A DNA stretch of 64,000 nt from NCBI GenBank assembly GCA_016787725.1, contig JAEUTZ010000002.1, positions 62,001 through 126,000 on the forward strand, written 5' to 3'. The stretch is from Cyclobacteriaceae bacterium. Its GTDB lineage: Bacteria; Bacteroidota; Bacteroidia; Cytophagales; Cyclobacteriaceae. Below are positions 52,861 to 61,941 of this stretch, in pieces. The stretch's first letter is position 1, and each line of letters opens with the position of its first letter. The translations under genes were made by a program, and so were the position numbers. The notes under the pieces are model-generated. The model was not told where the DNA came from, did not search any database, and saw nothing but the letters and a program-made list of their open reading frames with translations.

Positions 52861-55686
52861 ATGCGAGTGCTGCTCCTTTTCATCTTTTTTGCGCTGGTTG
52901 CTTCGGTATGCGAAGCCACGCACCTGCGGGCGGCTGATATCCGGGTTGAAACAGTCTGCGGATCCTCGTTTACCTATAAGATTACCATTGTTGCTTACCT
53001 GAATACCCAGTCGGCCACCCGGTTCGGAACGAACAGCGAGGTTCTCTTTGGCGATGGCTCCTCCGTGCGAATTCCAATTACCACGGCCACCCTGCGACCG
53101 GATCTTGGAACCCAGATCGCAATCGCTACGTTCGAGGTTGTGCATACTTATCCTACGACCGGAAATTATACCATCACCTACATTGAACGCGATCGCAGCA
53201 GCGGCATTTTGAATATTGCCAACTCGGCCGATGTACCCTATGTTACTTTTGTTAACTTCACCATTGATCCCAACCACCCCTGCAATAACATCCCTGTCTT
53301 GTCGGTTCCTCCATTAGACCGGGCTTGCTTCCGGTCGGCCTTCTTCCACACTTCCGGAGCTTACGATACGGATGGTGACAGCCTTTCGTACGAGTTATCA
53401 GTACCCGCCAGCAGTCCTACTACTTTTGCCAATTACACGGCCCCCAACAACAACCGGTATTATACCAACTTCAATCAGGGCAATGAAACTGGTACGGGGC
53501 AACCGATCTTCAACATCAATTCCATCAGTGGTTTGTTAACCTGGGATGCGCCCGGCACTCTCGGTGAATACAACATTGCCTTTAAAATCATTGAATGGCG
53601 AAAGGACTCCCTTACAAACACGTATAAAAAACTCAGTACTACTACCCGCGACATGCAGATTGTGGTAGAAGAATGTCAAAACATCCGGCCAACGCTCATC
53701 ACACCCGCGGATCTTTGTGTGACAGCCGGTACGGCCATCGATGAATTGATAAAGGGCCAGGATGGTGATAACCATGCCGTAAAGATTGAAGTCTTCTCAG
53801 AGTTGATTGATTTCGCACCCGATAAATTACCGGCAACCTATTCCCCATCCCCCCCGGAATTTGTTTCTTCTGTTCCGTACTCAGAATTGCATTTTCTCTG
53901 GCAAACCGATTGCCGGCATGTTCGACAGCAGCCGTATCAGGTTGTTTTTAAAATCACAGATAATCCACCCCAGGGACCCAGGCTTGTGAATTTCAAAATC
54001 TGGAACATCAAAGTAGTGGCTCCGGCTCCGGCATGGACGCAGACAGAGTTGGATTTAGTGAACCGATATGGCCAACTCAATTGGGAGTCGTATGCCTGCA
54101 GCAATGCTGATCTGATTCAGATCTGGAGAAAAGTGGATTCCTATCCATTCTTGTCCAGTATGTGCAGTCCCGGGCTTCCTAAAAATCTTGGCTATCATTT
54201 AATCGCACAAGTTGAGCCAACAACAACACAATTCATCGACACGAATTTCGGCCGGGGTTTAACCGTGGGTGCCACCTACTGCTACCGCATTTTGGCCTAC
54301 TTCAATGCACCGGCCAGTACTCCCAGTTTGGTGTCAATCGAACAATGTTTGGGGCCCATTGAAGCAGATGCGCCTGTCATTACTCACGTAAGTGTAGAAA
54401 AAACGGATTCATTGCAAGGCACCGTGCGGGTGAGTTGGCGGAGCCCCTTCGCGATTAATGAAGTTCAGTTTCCTAAACCTTATGAGTATGAGGTATACCG
54501 AGCAGCGGGTTTTGCCTCAGACAGTTCGCTGACAAAAGTGGGGCGAGTCTCCGACACCACGTTTGTGGATATTGGTGTGAATACACACGATCAGGTATTC
54601 AATTACCGGATTGTACTCTTTGGTAAACCTTTGAATGCTCCCGATGTAATACCAATCGATACATCAGCCGTTGCATCCTCAGAGCGACTTTCTTTCAATA
54701 TCGGTTCAAAGCAGATTGAACTGATGTGGCGCGATAGCGTACCCTGGTCGAATGTGGTTCAAGCCCGACCCTATCATTTAATTTACCGGGGCATCGAAGA
54801 TCCGGATCCCGCCAACATGACGCTAATCGATAGTGTAGACGTTACAGTCAATGGATTTTATTACCTCGATCAGGGTCAGTATAAAAATGAACCCTTGCAG
54901 GATGATAAGCGCTATTCCTATCGGATCCGCACGCGGGGTACCTATGGAAATTCGGCCATTGCCTTGCAGGAAAATTTTTCCCAGGTCATTACCACCTATC
55001 CCGAGAATAGCTTATTGCCGTGTGATCAGATCTTGGAACTTATGCTGGTGAATTGTGACGACTATCTGAATGCCAACACATGTCATCAGACGGAATTTAC
55101 AAATGAACTCTTTTGGACGTTGCAAGATTTACCGGGTTGCCGCAGAGACATCGTTTCATACAATGTTTATGGAACTCCCGCTCCCAATCAGGAATTTAAA
55201 CTCCTGGCCAATGTACGCGATCCCTTCTTTGTACATACCGGGCTCACTTCCTTTGCTTACTGTTATCAGATTTCAGCCATCGATGCTTTAGGACAAGAAG
55301 GCCCACTGAGTGAATCGATTTGTAACGATAATTGCCCTTACTATTTATTGCCCAATGTGTTCACTCCCAATAACGATGGTTTTAACGATACCTTTAGTGC
55401 CAACTTCGATGTAGCGGCTTATCCGGAAACACCCGGAGTCACTATTCGTTGTCCGCGGTTTGTGCAGCTGGTTATTTTTCATGTGTATAATCGCTGGGGA
55501 AATGAAGTTTACAGTTTTCATTCAACAGACGAAACGAGTACCAGTATTGAATGGAATGGCAGGGCAAGTAACGGTCAAGAATTGCCGGGTGGGATTTATT
55601 ATTATCGCGCAGAAGTCACATTCCAACGGCTGTACCCACAAGACCGGGAAAAAGAAATCAGTGGCTGGGTGCATCTGGTTCGATGA
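52861..55686 (+). CDS. T9SS type B secreted protein with fibronectin-like domains
   Basis: A 941-residue secreted protein. The signal peptide is residues 1-19, followed directly by THLRAADIRVE, a start seen in many Bacteroidota surface proteins. The N-terminal half contains PKD/cadherin-like beta domains (YDTDGDSLSYEL near 165). The second half has several fibronectin type III-like modules, such as YEYEVYRAAGF and YLIYRGIEDPDP-type strands. The C-terminus is the gliding-motility-associated sorting domain (NVFTPNNDGFND, VYNRWGNEVYSF, GGIYYYRAEV). Cysteine pairs recur throughout. An adhesin or matrix role is inferred. Confidence 0.92.
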   Translation: MRVLLLFIFFALVASVCEATHLRAADIRVETVCGSSFTYKITIVAYLNTQSATRFGTNSEVLFGDGSSVRIPITTATLRPDLGTQIAIATFEVVHTYPTTGNYTITYIERDRSSGILNIANSADVPYVTFVNFTIDPNHPCNNIPVLSVPPLDRACFRSAFFHTSGAYDTDGDSLSYELSVPASSPTTFANYTAPNNNRYYTNFNQGNETGTGQPIFNINSISGLLTWDAPGTLGEYNIAFKIIEWRKDSLTNTYKKLSTTTRDMQIVVEECQNIRPTLITPADLCVTAGTAIDELIKGQDGDNHAVKIEVFSELIDFAPDKLPATYSPSPPEFVSSVPYSELHFLWQTDCRHVRQQPYQVVFKITDNPPQGPRLVNFKIWNIKVVAPAPAWTQTELDLVNRYGQLNWESYACSNADLIQIWRKVDSYPFLSSMCSPGLPKNLGYHLIAQVEPTTTQFIDTNFGRGLTVGATYCYRILAYFNAPASTPSLVSIEQCLGPIEADAPVITHVSVEKTDSLQGTVRVSWRSPFAINEVQFPKPYEYEVYRAAGFASDSSLTKVGRVSDTTFVDIGVNTHDQVFNYRIVLFGKPLNAPDVIPIDTSAVASSERLSFNIGSKQIELMWRDSVPWSNVVQARPYHLIYRGIEDPDPANMTLIDSVDVTVNGFYYLDQGQYKNEPLQDDKRYSYRIRTRGTYGNSAIALQENFSQVITTYPENSLLPCDQILELMLVNCDDYLNANTCHQTEFTNELFWTLQDLPGCRRDIVSYNVYGTPAPNQEFKLLANVRDPFFVHTGLTSFAYCYQISAIDALGQEGPLSESICNDNCPYYLLPNVFTPNNDGFNDTFSANFDVAAYPETPGVTIRCPRFVQLVIFHVYNRWGNEVYSFHSTDETSTSIEWNGRASNGQELPGGIYYYRAEVTFQRLYPQDREKEISGWVHLVR

Positions 55687-55693
55687 GACAATC

Positions 55694-56428
55694 TCAATCT
55701 TCCCTTAACATAATCACCACCCGTCTGTTTTTCTGGCGGCCATCTTCTGTGGCATTATCAGCAATCGGTTCGCTGCTTCCCTTTCCTTCAAATTGTATGC
55801 GCGTTGGGTTAATGCCCTTATCAATCAAATAAAGTCCAACCGCTTCAGCCCGAGCAGTAGATAATCGGAGATTATAACTTTCACGACCGGTATTGTCAGT
55901 ATGACCAACGATGAAGACTTGTAATGTCTGGTTGCTTTCAAGGAGGTTAACCAAGGTATCCAATTGCGAAGTAAAGTCAGATTTCAATACAGGACTGTTG
56001 AAATCGAAGAGCACATCGCTGAGAACAAAGGTGCGTTCAACAATGGAATCTTTTTTTGTCAACGGTGCTAGACTGGGCTGTGTTTGCACGGTATCGCTTA
56101 TTCCCGTAAACGGCTGCGATTCACGCGAAAGGACTACCGGCTTCCGGCCTTTCTTTGCGTCCCGAACCTGGGGAACATCTTTGTATCCGTTAAATCGCTT
56201 CTGCTTTTGAGTGTGTTGCCATCCAATAGCCTTCCGGCAGTTGACTTTAAAGCAAAGTAATTTATTGAACATAGTATGTCGGACGGAATTTTTCATCCGT
56301 AAGATATTCTGATTCGCTTTCGGAAGATGAGATACTGCCATGGGCAACTTCCGCTTCTCTCCATCTTGCGCCACAGCTGAAATGGAAAAGATTCCAATTA
56401 AAAGAATGGCAACATTAGCAGAAAACAT
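55694..56428 (-). CDS. OmpA family protein
   Basis: A 244-residue exported protein (signal peptide about residues 1-20). Residues 135-244 are an OmpA C-terminal peptidoglycan-binding domain (VLFDFNSPVLKSDF, VGHTDNTGRESYNLRLSTARAEAV, GKGSSEP, NRRVVIML). The N-terminal 110 residues are basic and unlike a beta-barrel (KQKRFNGYKDVPQVRDAKKGRK), so it probably acts as a soluble or loosely attached cell-wall anchor. It is convergent with the T9SS type B gene, 7 nt apart. Confidence 0.9.
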   Translation of the reverse strand: MFSANVAILLIGIFSISAVAQDGEKRKLPMAVSHLPKANQNILRMKNSVRHTMFNKLLCFKVNCRKAIGWQHTQKQKRFNGYKDVPQVRDAKKGRKPVVLSRESQPFTGISDTVQTQPSLAPLTKKDSIVERTFVLSDVLFDFNSPVLKSDFTSQLDTLVNLLESNQTLQVFIVGHTDNTGRESYNLRLSTARAEAVGLYLIDKGINPTRIQFEGKGSSEPIADNATEDGRQKNRRVVIMLRED

Positions 56429-56478
56429 CCGAAGATTTTAAACGGTCTAACCATTCCATTTATTGCTACCCTCGGTAA

Positions 56479-57324
56479 TTAGTCCGTCCAAACAGCATCC
56501 AATTGCTGTCGAAGATATTCGCGCGCTGGAATTACCTGATCAACAAAATTGGTCCAGCGGCATTCCAGTACCACTTTTCCCTGGTAATTGATCTGCTTTA
56601 ATGATTTAAGATAACCGGCAAAGTCCTCCCCGTTTACACCCGGTGGATTTCGATTCTCCTTCTCCGCCAGATCGCAATGCACCAATACTTCCCTGGCCGT
56701 GAGCAATATTCCCGGTGGTTCATTCTCTTTTAACATGTGATAAATATCCGCACACAAGCGCATATTGGGATGATCCACCAGCGTGACAATCTCGAACGCT
56801 TCATTCACTGTGTTGATGAAGTTGGTTTCGGTACGGTTCAAATTTTCAAGGGCCAGCACCACCTCATACCGTTCAGCTACCTGAGCCACCTTTTTAGCCA
56901 ACTCAATAAACTGCAACTTGGCCATGGCAGGACTAAACCCTTCCGGAATTCTACGGGCTCCGCCACTGCCCCATACAATCAACTTAATTCCAGCCTTCTT
57001 GCACCGCATAAAAACTATTTCTACATACTCAAGCAGTGCTTTCTCATTTACGAGCGGACCTACCAACTTCATATCGCCCGGAATAAAAATATTTAGCGCG
57101 TATACGGGCGTCTTCAGGTTGCTGAGGGTTTTTAGATTCGCTTCAAACTGTGCATCTGAAATCGTTTTTGGTGAAACTAAATTAGAAACGGATTCAACCA
57201 GTACATCGTAGCCGCTGATAGACACCAGACTATCCATCCGGATAGGAGCCACAATTCCGATTGAGGGTTGCGCAAACAGGGACCGAGCGAACAATCCACC
57301 GAGCAGGAGAATGAAGACCTTCAT
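56479..57324 (-). CDS. Exported TIM-barrel sugar isomerase/epimerase
   Basis: A 281-residue xylose-isomerase-like TIM barrel with an N-terminal signal peptide (residues 1-18, ending LFA). Conserved metal-site residues are visible in VLALENLNRTE (Glu), RLCADIYHML (Asp, His) and VLVHCDLAE (His). Such secreted isomerases occur with DUF1080 proteins and Gfo/Idh/MocA oxidoreductases in glycan-degrading sets. Here those genes lie about 26 kb away. The substrate is unknown. Confidence 0.82.
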   Translation of the reverse strand: MKVFILLLGGLFARSLFAQPSIGIVAPIRMDSLVSISGYDVLVESVSNLVSPKTISDAQFEANLKTLSNLKTPVYALNIFIPGDMKLVGPLVNEKALLEYVEIVFMRCKKAGIKLIVWGSGGARRIPEGFSPAMAKLQFIELAKKVAQVAERYEVVLALENLNRTETNFINTVNEAFEIVTLVDHPNMRLCADIYHMLKENEPPGILLTAREVLVHCDLAEKENRNPPGVNGEDFAGYLKSLKQINYQGKVVLECRWTNFVDQVIPAREYLRQQLDAVWTD

Positions 57325-57343
57325 TGATTAAAGATAGAATTAT

Positions 57344-57799
57344 TTAGATCAACTTTTTCTCCATGCAAATGCTTTCTGAAATATCCACATAAGGGGGAAA
57401 GTTGGGAATCAGTTTATACCCGGACTTCCGGTAGGCTGCAATCGCTTCGGGCTGATTGATGCCGGTCTCCAATTTTGATTTCGAATATCCCTCTTCCACC
57501 GCCCACTGTTCCAATTGACCCAATACCTGCTTTCCAATCCCACGATTCCGGTAGACGGGAACTACATACATTCGCTTGATTTCAACGGTGGCTGGTTCTT
57601 GTATCGCCCGGAAGCAACCACACCCAACGGCCAGATCACGATCCATGGCCAGGATGACACGGGCATAGTCATCCACCTTATTGAAGGGATCAAAATTCTG
57701 TTGCGTGAGGGGATATCGAACCCAAAACTCTTTATCCAACTCCACAATCAAACGTTGGAAATCAGGGTTGGAAACTCGGGTGCGAAGAAAGGAAATCAT
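57344..57799 (-). CDS. GNAT family N-acetyltransferase
   Basis: A 151-residue GNAT protein. The acetyl-CoA binding motif is in VVPVYRNRGIGKQVLGQLEQWA, preceded by the beta4 strand IKRMYV. The C-terminal NQPEAIAAYRKSGYKLI is the usual motif B. The substrate is unknown; it may act on small amines or protein N-termini. It lies 6 nt after the cupin gene and 19 nt before the isomerase gene, all on the minus strand. Confidence 0.88.
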   Translation of the reverse strand: MISFLRTRVSNPDFQRLIVELDKEFWVRYPLTQQNFDPFNKVDDYARVILAMDRDLAVGCGCFRAIQEPATVEIKRMYVVPVYRNRGIGKQVLGQLEQWAVEEGYSKSKLETGINQPEAIAAYRKSGYKLIPNFPPYVDISESICMEKKLI

Positions 57800-57805
57800 G
57801 GGTGA

Positions 57806-58168
57806 TCAGATCCATTTTAAATCCTTAACCGTACGTTCGTGAATGATGGAGCCCGTGTGTGCTGTTTCCTGGGGTTCAAATAATAATACCCACACTTCCT
57901 CCCCATTGGTACGTGGATTGTGCTCCACTCCTTTCGGCACAATGATCATGTCCCCCTCCTTCACCACTTCGGTCCGATCGCGAAAGTCCATGTAGAGCGT
58001 GCCTTTAAACACCATAAAGAGTTCGTCTTCATTTTCATGGCTGTGCCAGATAAATTGGTCCTTCACTTTGGCGAGCTTGACGTATTGACCGTTTAATTCC
58101 CCAATGATTTTTGGAGTCCAGGTTTCTGAAAACAAACTGAACTTCTCCTTGATGGTGATGGGCTTCAT
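57806..58168 (-). CDS. Cupin-domain protein
   Basis: A 120-residue single-domain cupin. The metal-binding motifs are WHSHENEDELFMVFKG (two His, Glu) and the later PKGVEHNPRT (His). Small cupins of this size bind metals and act as isomerases, dioxygenases or sensors; nothing in the sequence decides which. It shares a compact minus-strand cluster with the GNAT gene (6 nt) and TauE-like gene (23 nt upstream). The gap before it carries a heptad array. Confidence 0.87.
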   Translation of the reverse strand: MKPITIKEKFSLFSETWTPKIIGELNGQYVKLAKVKDQFIWHSHENEDELFMVFKGTLYMDFRDRTEVVKEGDMIIVPKGVEHNPRTNGEEVWVLLFEPQETAHTGSIIHERTVKDLKWI

Positions 58169-58189
58169 ATTTCAAGTTTCAGATTTCAA
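58169..58189. repeat. Short heptad array before the cupin gene
   Basis: ATTTCAA, GTTTCAG, ATTTCAA run in exact seven-base steps between the TauE-like stop and the cupin start. It begins at the base adjoining the cupin start codon. Confidence 0.65.
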
Positions 58190-58191
58190 AA

Positions 58192-58947
58192 TTATAACAA
58201 CATACCAATAGCTGCAATCAACGTCATGATGATGATGAACCATCGGTACATGCGATCGGTAAGTTTGCGAACAATCACAATCCCCAACCACGCCCCCAGC
58301 AAAATGAATGGCAACGTGAGCAAATCCAGCCCGACCGTTTTCCAGGTAATCGTATGCCAGGCCACTACATGAAAGGGAACTTTAAACCAGTTGACTACCA
58401 GAAAGAACCAAGCGGTTGTACCGATGAATGCATTTTTAGGCAACCGAATGGAAAGTAAATACACGCTCATTACCGACCCGGCTAAATTACCGACCATTGA
58501 AGTGAATCCTCCCGCTATTCCCGTAGCAATGGCAAATGATTTCTGCTTGGGTATATGTTCGGGCTCGCCCAACCTTTCCAACCACAACATGATCCCTACA
58601 CTCACGATTATGGTGGCCGCCATGATCCATTTAAACACCTGATCATTGATATAACTACCCGTCACCGTACCCGCCACTACACCAACCGCAGCCCAGGGGA
58701 ACAAGATTTTCAAATGCTGCCACGAGGCATGCCGATGATAATACCACACTCCAAACACATCGGCCAGCACCAACATGGGTAATAACACACCACTGGATAG
58801 CTGACCGCCAAACACCACTGCCAATAAAGGTACCGATAACATGCCCGCACCATGCACCCCTGTTTTCGACATGCCGGTAAGCAAGGCAACAATGAGAATG
58901 ATAATGACATCTGATGGGGAGAGTTGGAAGGAGAAGAGTGTAACCAT
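58192..58947 (-). CDS. TauE/SafE family sulfite/organosulfur exporter-like protein
   Basis: A 251-residue inner-membrane protein with about eight helices in two homologous halves. GMSKTGVHGAGMLSVPLLAVVFGG after helix 1 and GFTSMVGNLAGSVMSVYLLSIRLPKNAFIGT in the second half are the TauE/SafE (DUF81) signatures. Members export sulfite, taurine derivatives or related anions. No sulfur-metabolism gene is adjacent, so the substrate stays open. Confidence 0.9.
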   Translation of the reverse strand: MVTLFSFQLSPSDVIIILIVALLTGMSKTGVHGAGMLSVPLLAVVFGGQLSSGVLLPMLVLADVFGVWYYHRHASWQHLKILFPWAAVGVVAGTVTGSYINDQVFKWIMAATIIVSVGIMLWLERLGEPEHIPKQKSFAIATGIAGGFTSMVGNLAGSVMSVYLLSIRLPKNAFIGTTAWFFLVVNWFKVPFHVVAWHTITWKTVGLDLLTLPFILLGAWLGIVIVRKLTDRMYRWFIIIMTLIAAIGMLL

Positions 58948-58956
58948 GATCAGTTC

Positions 58957-59030
58957 GATTTCAAATTTCGGGTTTCAGATTTTGTAACCTGAGAAACATC
59001 CATTTTGAAATCTGAAGTCTGAAATTTTGC
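58957..59030. repeat. Heptad arrays between TauE-like and amidohydrolase genes
   Basis: GATTTCA, AATTTCG, GGTTTCA, GATTTTG (58957-58984) and then TTTTGAA, ATCTGAA, GTCTGAA, ATTTTGC (59003-59030). The second block is roughly the reverse complement of the first, so the pair could also form a weak hairpin. Confidence 0.8.
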
Positions 59031-59033
59031 TGA

Positions 59034-60386
59034 TCACTTCTCTAACTTCTTCAACCCCGCTTCGATCTCACTTTTCGAGAGCCATTGACCACGTACCATT
59101 ACCCCGGAGATCTTTTTCGTGTTGGTAATGTCCGTGAGCGGATTTCCATCCACTAAAATCAAATCCGCCAGAGCCCCCGGTCGAATCGTTCCGGCATCGG
59201 GCAAATTCAGATAGGAAGCCACATTTACGGTGCCAGTACGCAACGCCTGGTACGGAGTGAGTCCGGCATCAACCAGGTATTTCAACTCATTGTGTGTCGA
59301 GAACCCAGGAACGTTAAATACCTGTGGGGCATCACAGCCCAACAACAAGCCGACTCCATTTTTCTGACATTCATAAATTAGTTTGCGTCTAAGCCGGATG
59401 AAGTTCTCAATTTTAGCTGCTTCGTATTGCGGGTTGGCCATCAGGTTTTTCTTTGACTCTATCCATTGAATCACGGTTTGTTTATTCATGTATTTGCTGT
59501 CAGGATCTTTCAAAAATTCTTCGCCTGGATAATTCGCGGCAAACCAACGGTCGGCCAGCGACTGCGTGGGGACCACCCAAATATTTTTCGCCTTCAACGC
59601 CTGCATCAGTTTAGGAATCACGGTCTCATCGGCCTGATCAGCCACAAACATTCCGAACAAACCCGTTTGTTGTTCCACCATGCCCTCAATGCCCGGCACC
59701 ATGGCCTCCACAAATCCATCCAGATGATCGATGGAGGAGTATCCTGCATCAATGGCGCGCCACACTCCTACGCCAAACGACACGTGTCCGGCAAATGGAA
59801 TTCCCACCTCGTTGGCGGTAGAAGCAATGGCCCCGAACGTTTCTTTTGTTAATCCGGGATGCAGTTTCAGAAAATCATAACCGGCCGCTTTTTGCTCGCG
59901 CACCATCTCGGCTCCGCGTTCCGCTGTCTTTACACTCAATCCGTTGAAGGAAGGGCCGGTAGTATAGAATCGGGGACCAAACACTTCGCCACTGTTTACC
60001 TTTGCCCGCAGCGAGATGTGACTCGGATGACCCAACATGCCGCGAATGTTGGTGATGCCGTTGGCAGCAAACAAAAACAACACTTCCTTGTGTGCTTCCA
60101 GATTATCGTTCGGTGGTACGTGGGCATGCATTTCCGCTAACCCCGGCATGAGATACTTTCCCTTACCTTCCACTACCAATGCATCCTTGCCATATTTCAA
60201 CTTCTTGCCAATGGCGGATACTTTGCCATCTTTAATAATCACCATTTGATTTTCAAGCACATTTTCCGTGTCCATCGGTACGATGGAAACAGAGGTGAAG
60301 ACAACTTCACGCTGACGGGAGTCTACCGTTTGCTGACCAAAAGCCCATGTGGAAAGGAACACAAGGAAAAGGGCAAAGTGTTTCAT
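59034..60386 (-). CDS. Exported amidohydrolase
   Basis: A 450-residue amidohydrolase with a signal peptide (residues 1-17, ending AFG). The metal-binding HxH is in MPGLAEMHAHVPP, with further histidines in FAGHVSFGVG and SIDHLDGF. The last metal Asp is in LLLGCDAPQVF. ADLILVDGNPLTD closes the small beta domain. It belongs to the imidazolonepropionase/prolidase-like group, which hydrolyses peptides or cyclic amides. The substrate is unknown. It probably acts in the periplasm. Confidence 0.9.
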   Translation of the reverse strand: MKHFALFLVFLSTWAFGQQTVDSRQREVVFTSVSIVPMDTENVLENQMVIIKDGKVSAIGKKLKYGKDALVVEGKGKYLMPGLAEMHAHVPPNDNLEAHKEVLFLFAANGITNIRGMLGHPSHISLRAKVNSGEVFGPRFYTTGPSFNGLSVKTAERGAEMVREQKAAGYDFLKLHPGLTKETFGAIASTANEVGIPFAGHVSFGVGVWRAIDAGYSSIDHLDGFVEAMVPGIEGMVEQQTGLFGMFVADQADETVIPKLMQALKAKNIWVVPTQSLADRWFAANYPGEEFLKDPDSKYMNKQTVIQWIESKKNLMANPQYEAAKIENFIRLRRKLIYECQKNGVGLLLGCDAPQVFNVPGFSTHNELKYLVDAGLTPYQALRTGTVNVASYLNLPDAGTIRPGALADLILVDGNPLTDITNTKKISGVMVRGQWLSKSEIEAGLKKLEK

Positions 60387-60512
60387 GATAATCCTATTTC
60401 AAAGTAAGGTAGGCGATTGCGGAGAGAAAGAAAAGTCGTTTGGTGATGAGCTGCCGAATTTACAACTGTCAAGTTTTAGCTGATTTCAGTATCTTTAATT
60501 CACGCATTCAAC

Positions 60513-61241
60513 ATGGATACTCAAACCCTACTCGAATATCTGGCACGCGGACGCACAGACTTAATCTTCGAATTTATTAAAGTGCCCCACTGGAAAGAAT
60601 TGTTAATACAAGGTGACGTGAAACCTTTGCAGTGGCTCATCTACTACAATGATACTACAGCCATTAAGGCTGTATTGAATGCCGGAGGAGATCTTACCTC
60701 CATTAACCTCGATGTTGAACTTGGCAATGCCGCCTTCTTCGGGCATTGGAAAGTTTGTGATTTTCTGATCCGGCACGGGGCCCATGTGAACACGTACGTG
60801 AAAGAGACCCATGAAACACCGCTACACAACGCCCTCGCCAAATCCGGGCGTCCCTATTATTTCTATACGGTGAGAATTCTGGTTGAAAAGGGTGCTGATG
60901 TGAATGCTAAAACTATTCCCAATGTTGAAACCGGTGCCTTCATGCGCGATGTGCGCACCAAGGGGGAAACTCCCTTGCACCGGGCGGCAGCCTATGCCGA
61001 TGAGCGAACCATTCAATATCTGATTGACCACGGAGCAAACGTGGATGCGAAAGACGCTCATGGCGACTCACCCCTTACCTGGGCCAGTGAACATTTGCGG
61101 CCCGGCACGATCTTATCTTTGTTGACATACGGGCCGCACAAAATCGGAGAAGCGTATAAAACAAGAAACACCAGCGACCACGGTCACGGGTGGGGCAACG
61201 GCATGGATTGGAATTTGATGGGCGATTATCTACCCGAATAA
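60513..61241 (+). CDS. Ankyrin-repeat protein
   Basis: A 242-residue cytoplasmic protein with about five ankyrin repeats. The clearest are HETPLHNALAKSG (near 105), VRILVEKGADVNAK, GETPLHRAAAYADERTIQYLIDHGANVDAKDAHGDSPL (150-190). No signal peptide or catalytic domain is seen. It acts presumably through protein-protein contacts; no partner can be named. Its stop codon abuts that of the YdeI-like gene on the other strand. Confidence 0.88.
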   Translation: MDTQTLLEYLARGRTDLIFEFIKVPHWKELLIQGDVKPLQWLIYYNDTTAIKAVLNAGGDLTSINLDVELGNAAFFGHWKVCDFLIRHGAHVNTYVKETHETPLHNALAKSGRPYYFYTVRILVEKGADVNAKTIPNVETGAFMRDVRTKGETPLHRAAAYADERTIQYLIDHGANVDAKDAHGDSPLTWASEHLRPGTILSLLTYGPHKIGEAYKTRNTSDHGHGWGNGMDWNLMGDYLPE

Positions 61242-61853
61242 CTACGCTTTCTGATACTTCCAGTTACGGGACTTCCCTTCGGCCAACCATATCAGTGCTG
61301 TGGAAATTCGTTTTTCACGGGTTGCCTCCGTTTTAGCATCCACAATCCATTCTACATATTCCTTCTTGTTAGTATAGCTAAAGGTATTGAAGGTGGTTTG
61401 TGCTGCCTTATTGGTCTTGAGCGCCTTTTTGAAATAGGCCGGGACAGTCAATTGCTTTCTCACGGTGGTTGGCTTCTTTTCCAGCTTTGCCCCATTCTCA
61501 TTCAGTTTCGCTGCCTCTTTAATGTATCTGATCAATACCTTATCCGGAGGCAAGTCGCTCAACAATTGAATTTTACCCAGGTGGCCCATCGCGGTCTCAC
61601 TTTCAGCATTCTTTACTAACGATTTATCCTTCATCAGCGAAGCCTTCCAAAAACCAAACGCACAATGTTGCTTGAAGCTGGCCATACTGCACATCATGCC
61701 CTTGTAGTCAAAGTGCGGAAAACTCCATTTCATCGTCTCCTCCACCCCCGGACATGCCAGGTGGACCAATTCGCGCAAATGGGTTAAGATCGGAATCGCA
61801 AAGTCGGCCGACTTTAAGATATATGCATCAATGCGTTTATCGCGTTTTCCCAT
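61242..61853 (-). CDS. YdeI/OmdA family protein with DUF1801-like domain
   Basis: A 203-residue protein. The N-terminal half is DUF1801-like (LRELVHLACPGVEETMKWSFPHFDYKG, CAFGFWKASLM). The C-terminal 60 residues are the YdeI/OmdA module (FKKALKTNKAAQTTFNTFSYTNKKEYVEWI, KRISTALIWLAEGK). The family is linked to resistance to bacteriocins and peptides in some bacteria, but its biochemistry is unclear. ATG at 61853 is chosen; a longer reading to 61901 would run into a heptad-like AT-rich stretch. Confidence 0.85.
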   Translation of the reverse strand: MGKRDKRIDAYILKSADFAIPILTHLRELVHLACPGVEETMKWSFPHFDYKGMMCSMASFKQHCAFGFWKASLMKDKSLVKNAESETAMGHLGKIQLLSDLPPDKVLIRYIKEAAKLNENGAKLEKKPTTVRKQLTVPAYFKKALKTNKAAQTTFNTFSYTNKKEYVEWIVDAKTEATREKRISTALIWLAEGKSRNWKYQKA

Positions 61854-61861
61854 GGAATTGA

Positions 61862-61925
61862 TTTTCAAGTTATGCTTGCGATGGTTGATTTCAAATTCCA
61901 ATTTCTGATTTTGGGTTCAATTTGC
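61862..61925. repeat. Degenerate heptad-like stretch
   Basis: Steps such as GATTTCA, AATTCCA, ATTTCTG, ATTTTGG recur at about seven bases upstream of the YdeI-like gene. The pattern is looser than in the other arrays. Confidence 0.45.
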
Positions 61926-61941
61926 AAAGCTTGAAATCGAT

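Noticed and set aside
61854-61901. Longer N-terminus of the YdeI-like protein
   Set aside because: The extra codons fall in a heptad-like intergenic stretch and add no domain; the ATG at 61853 starts the conserved part.
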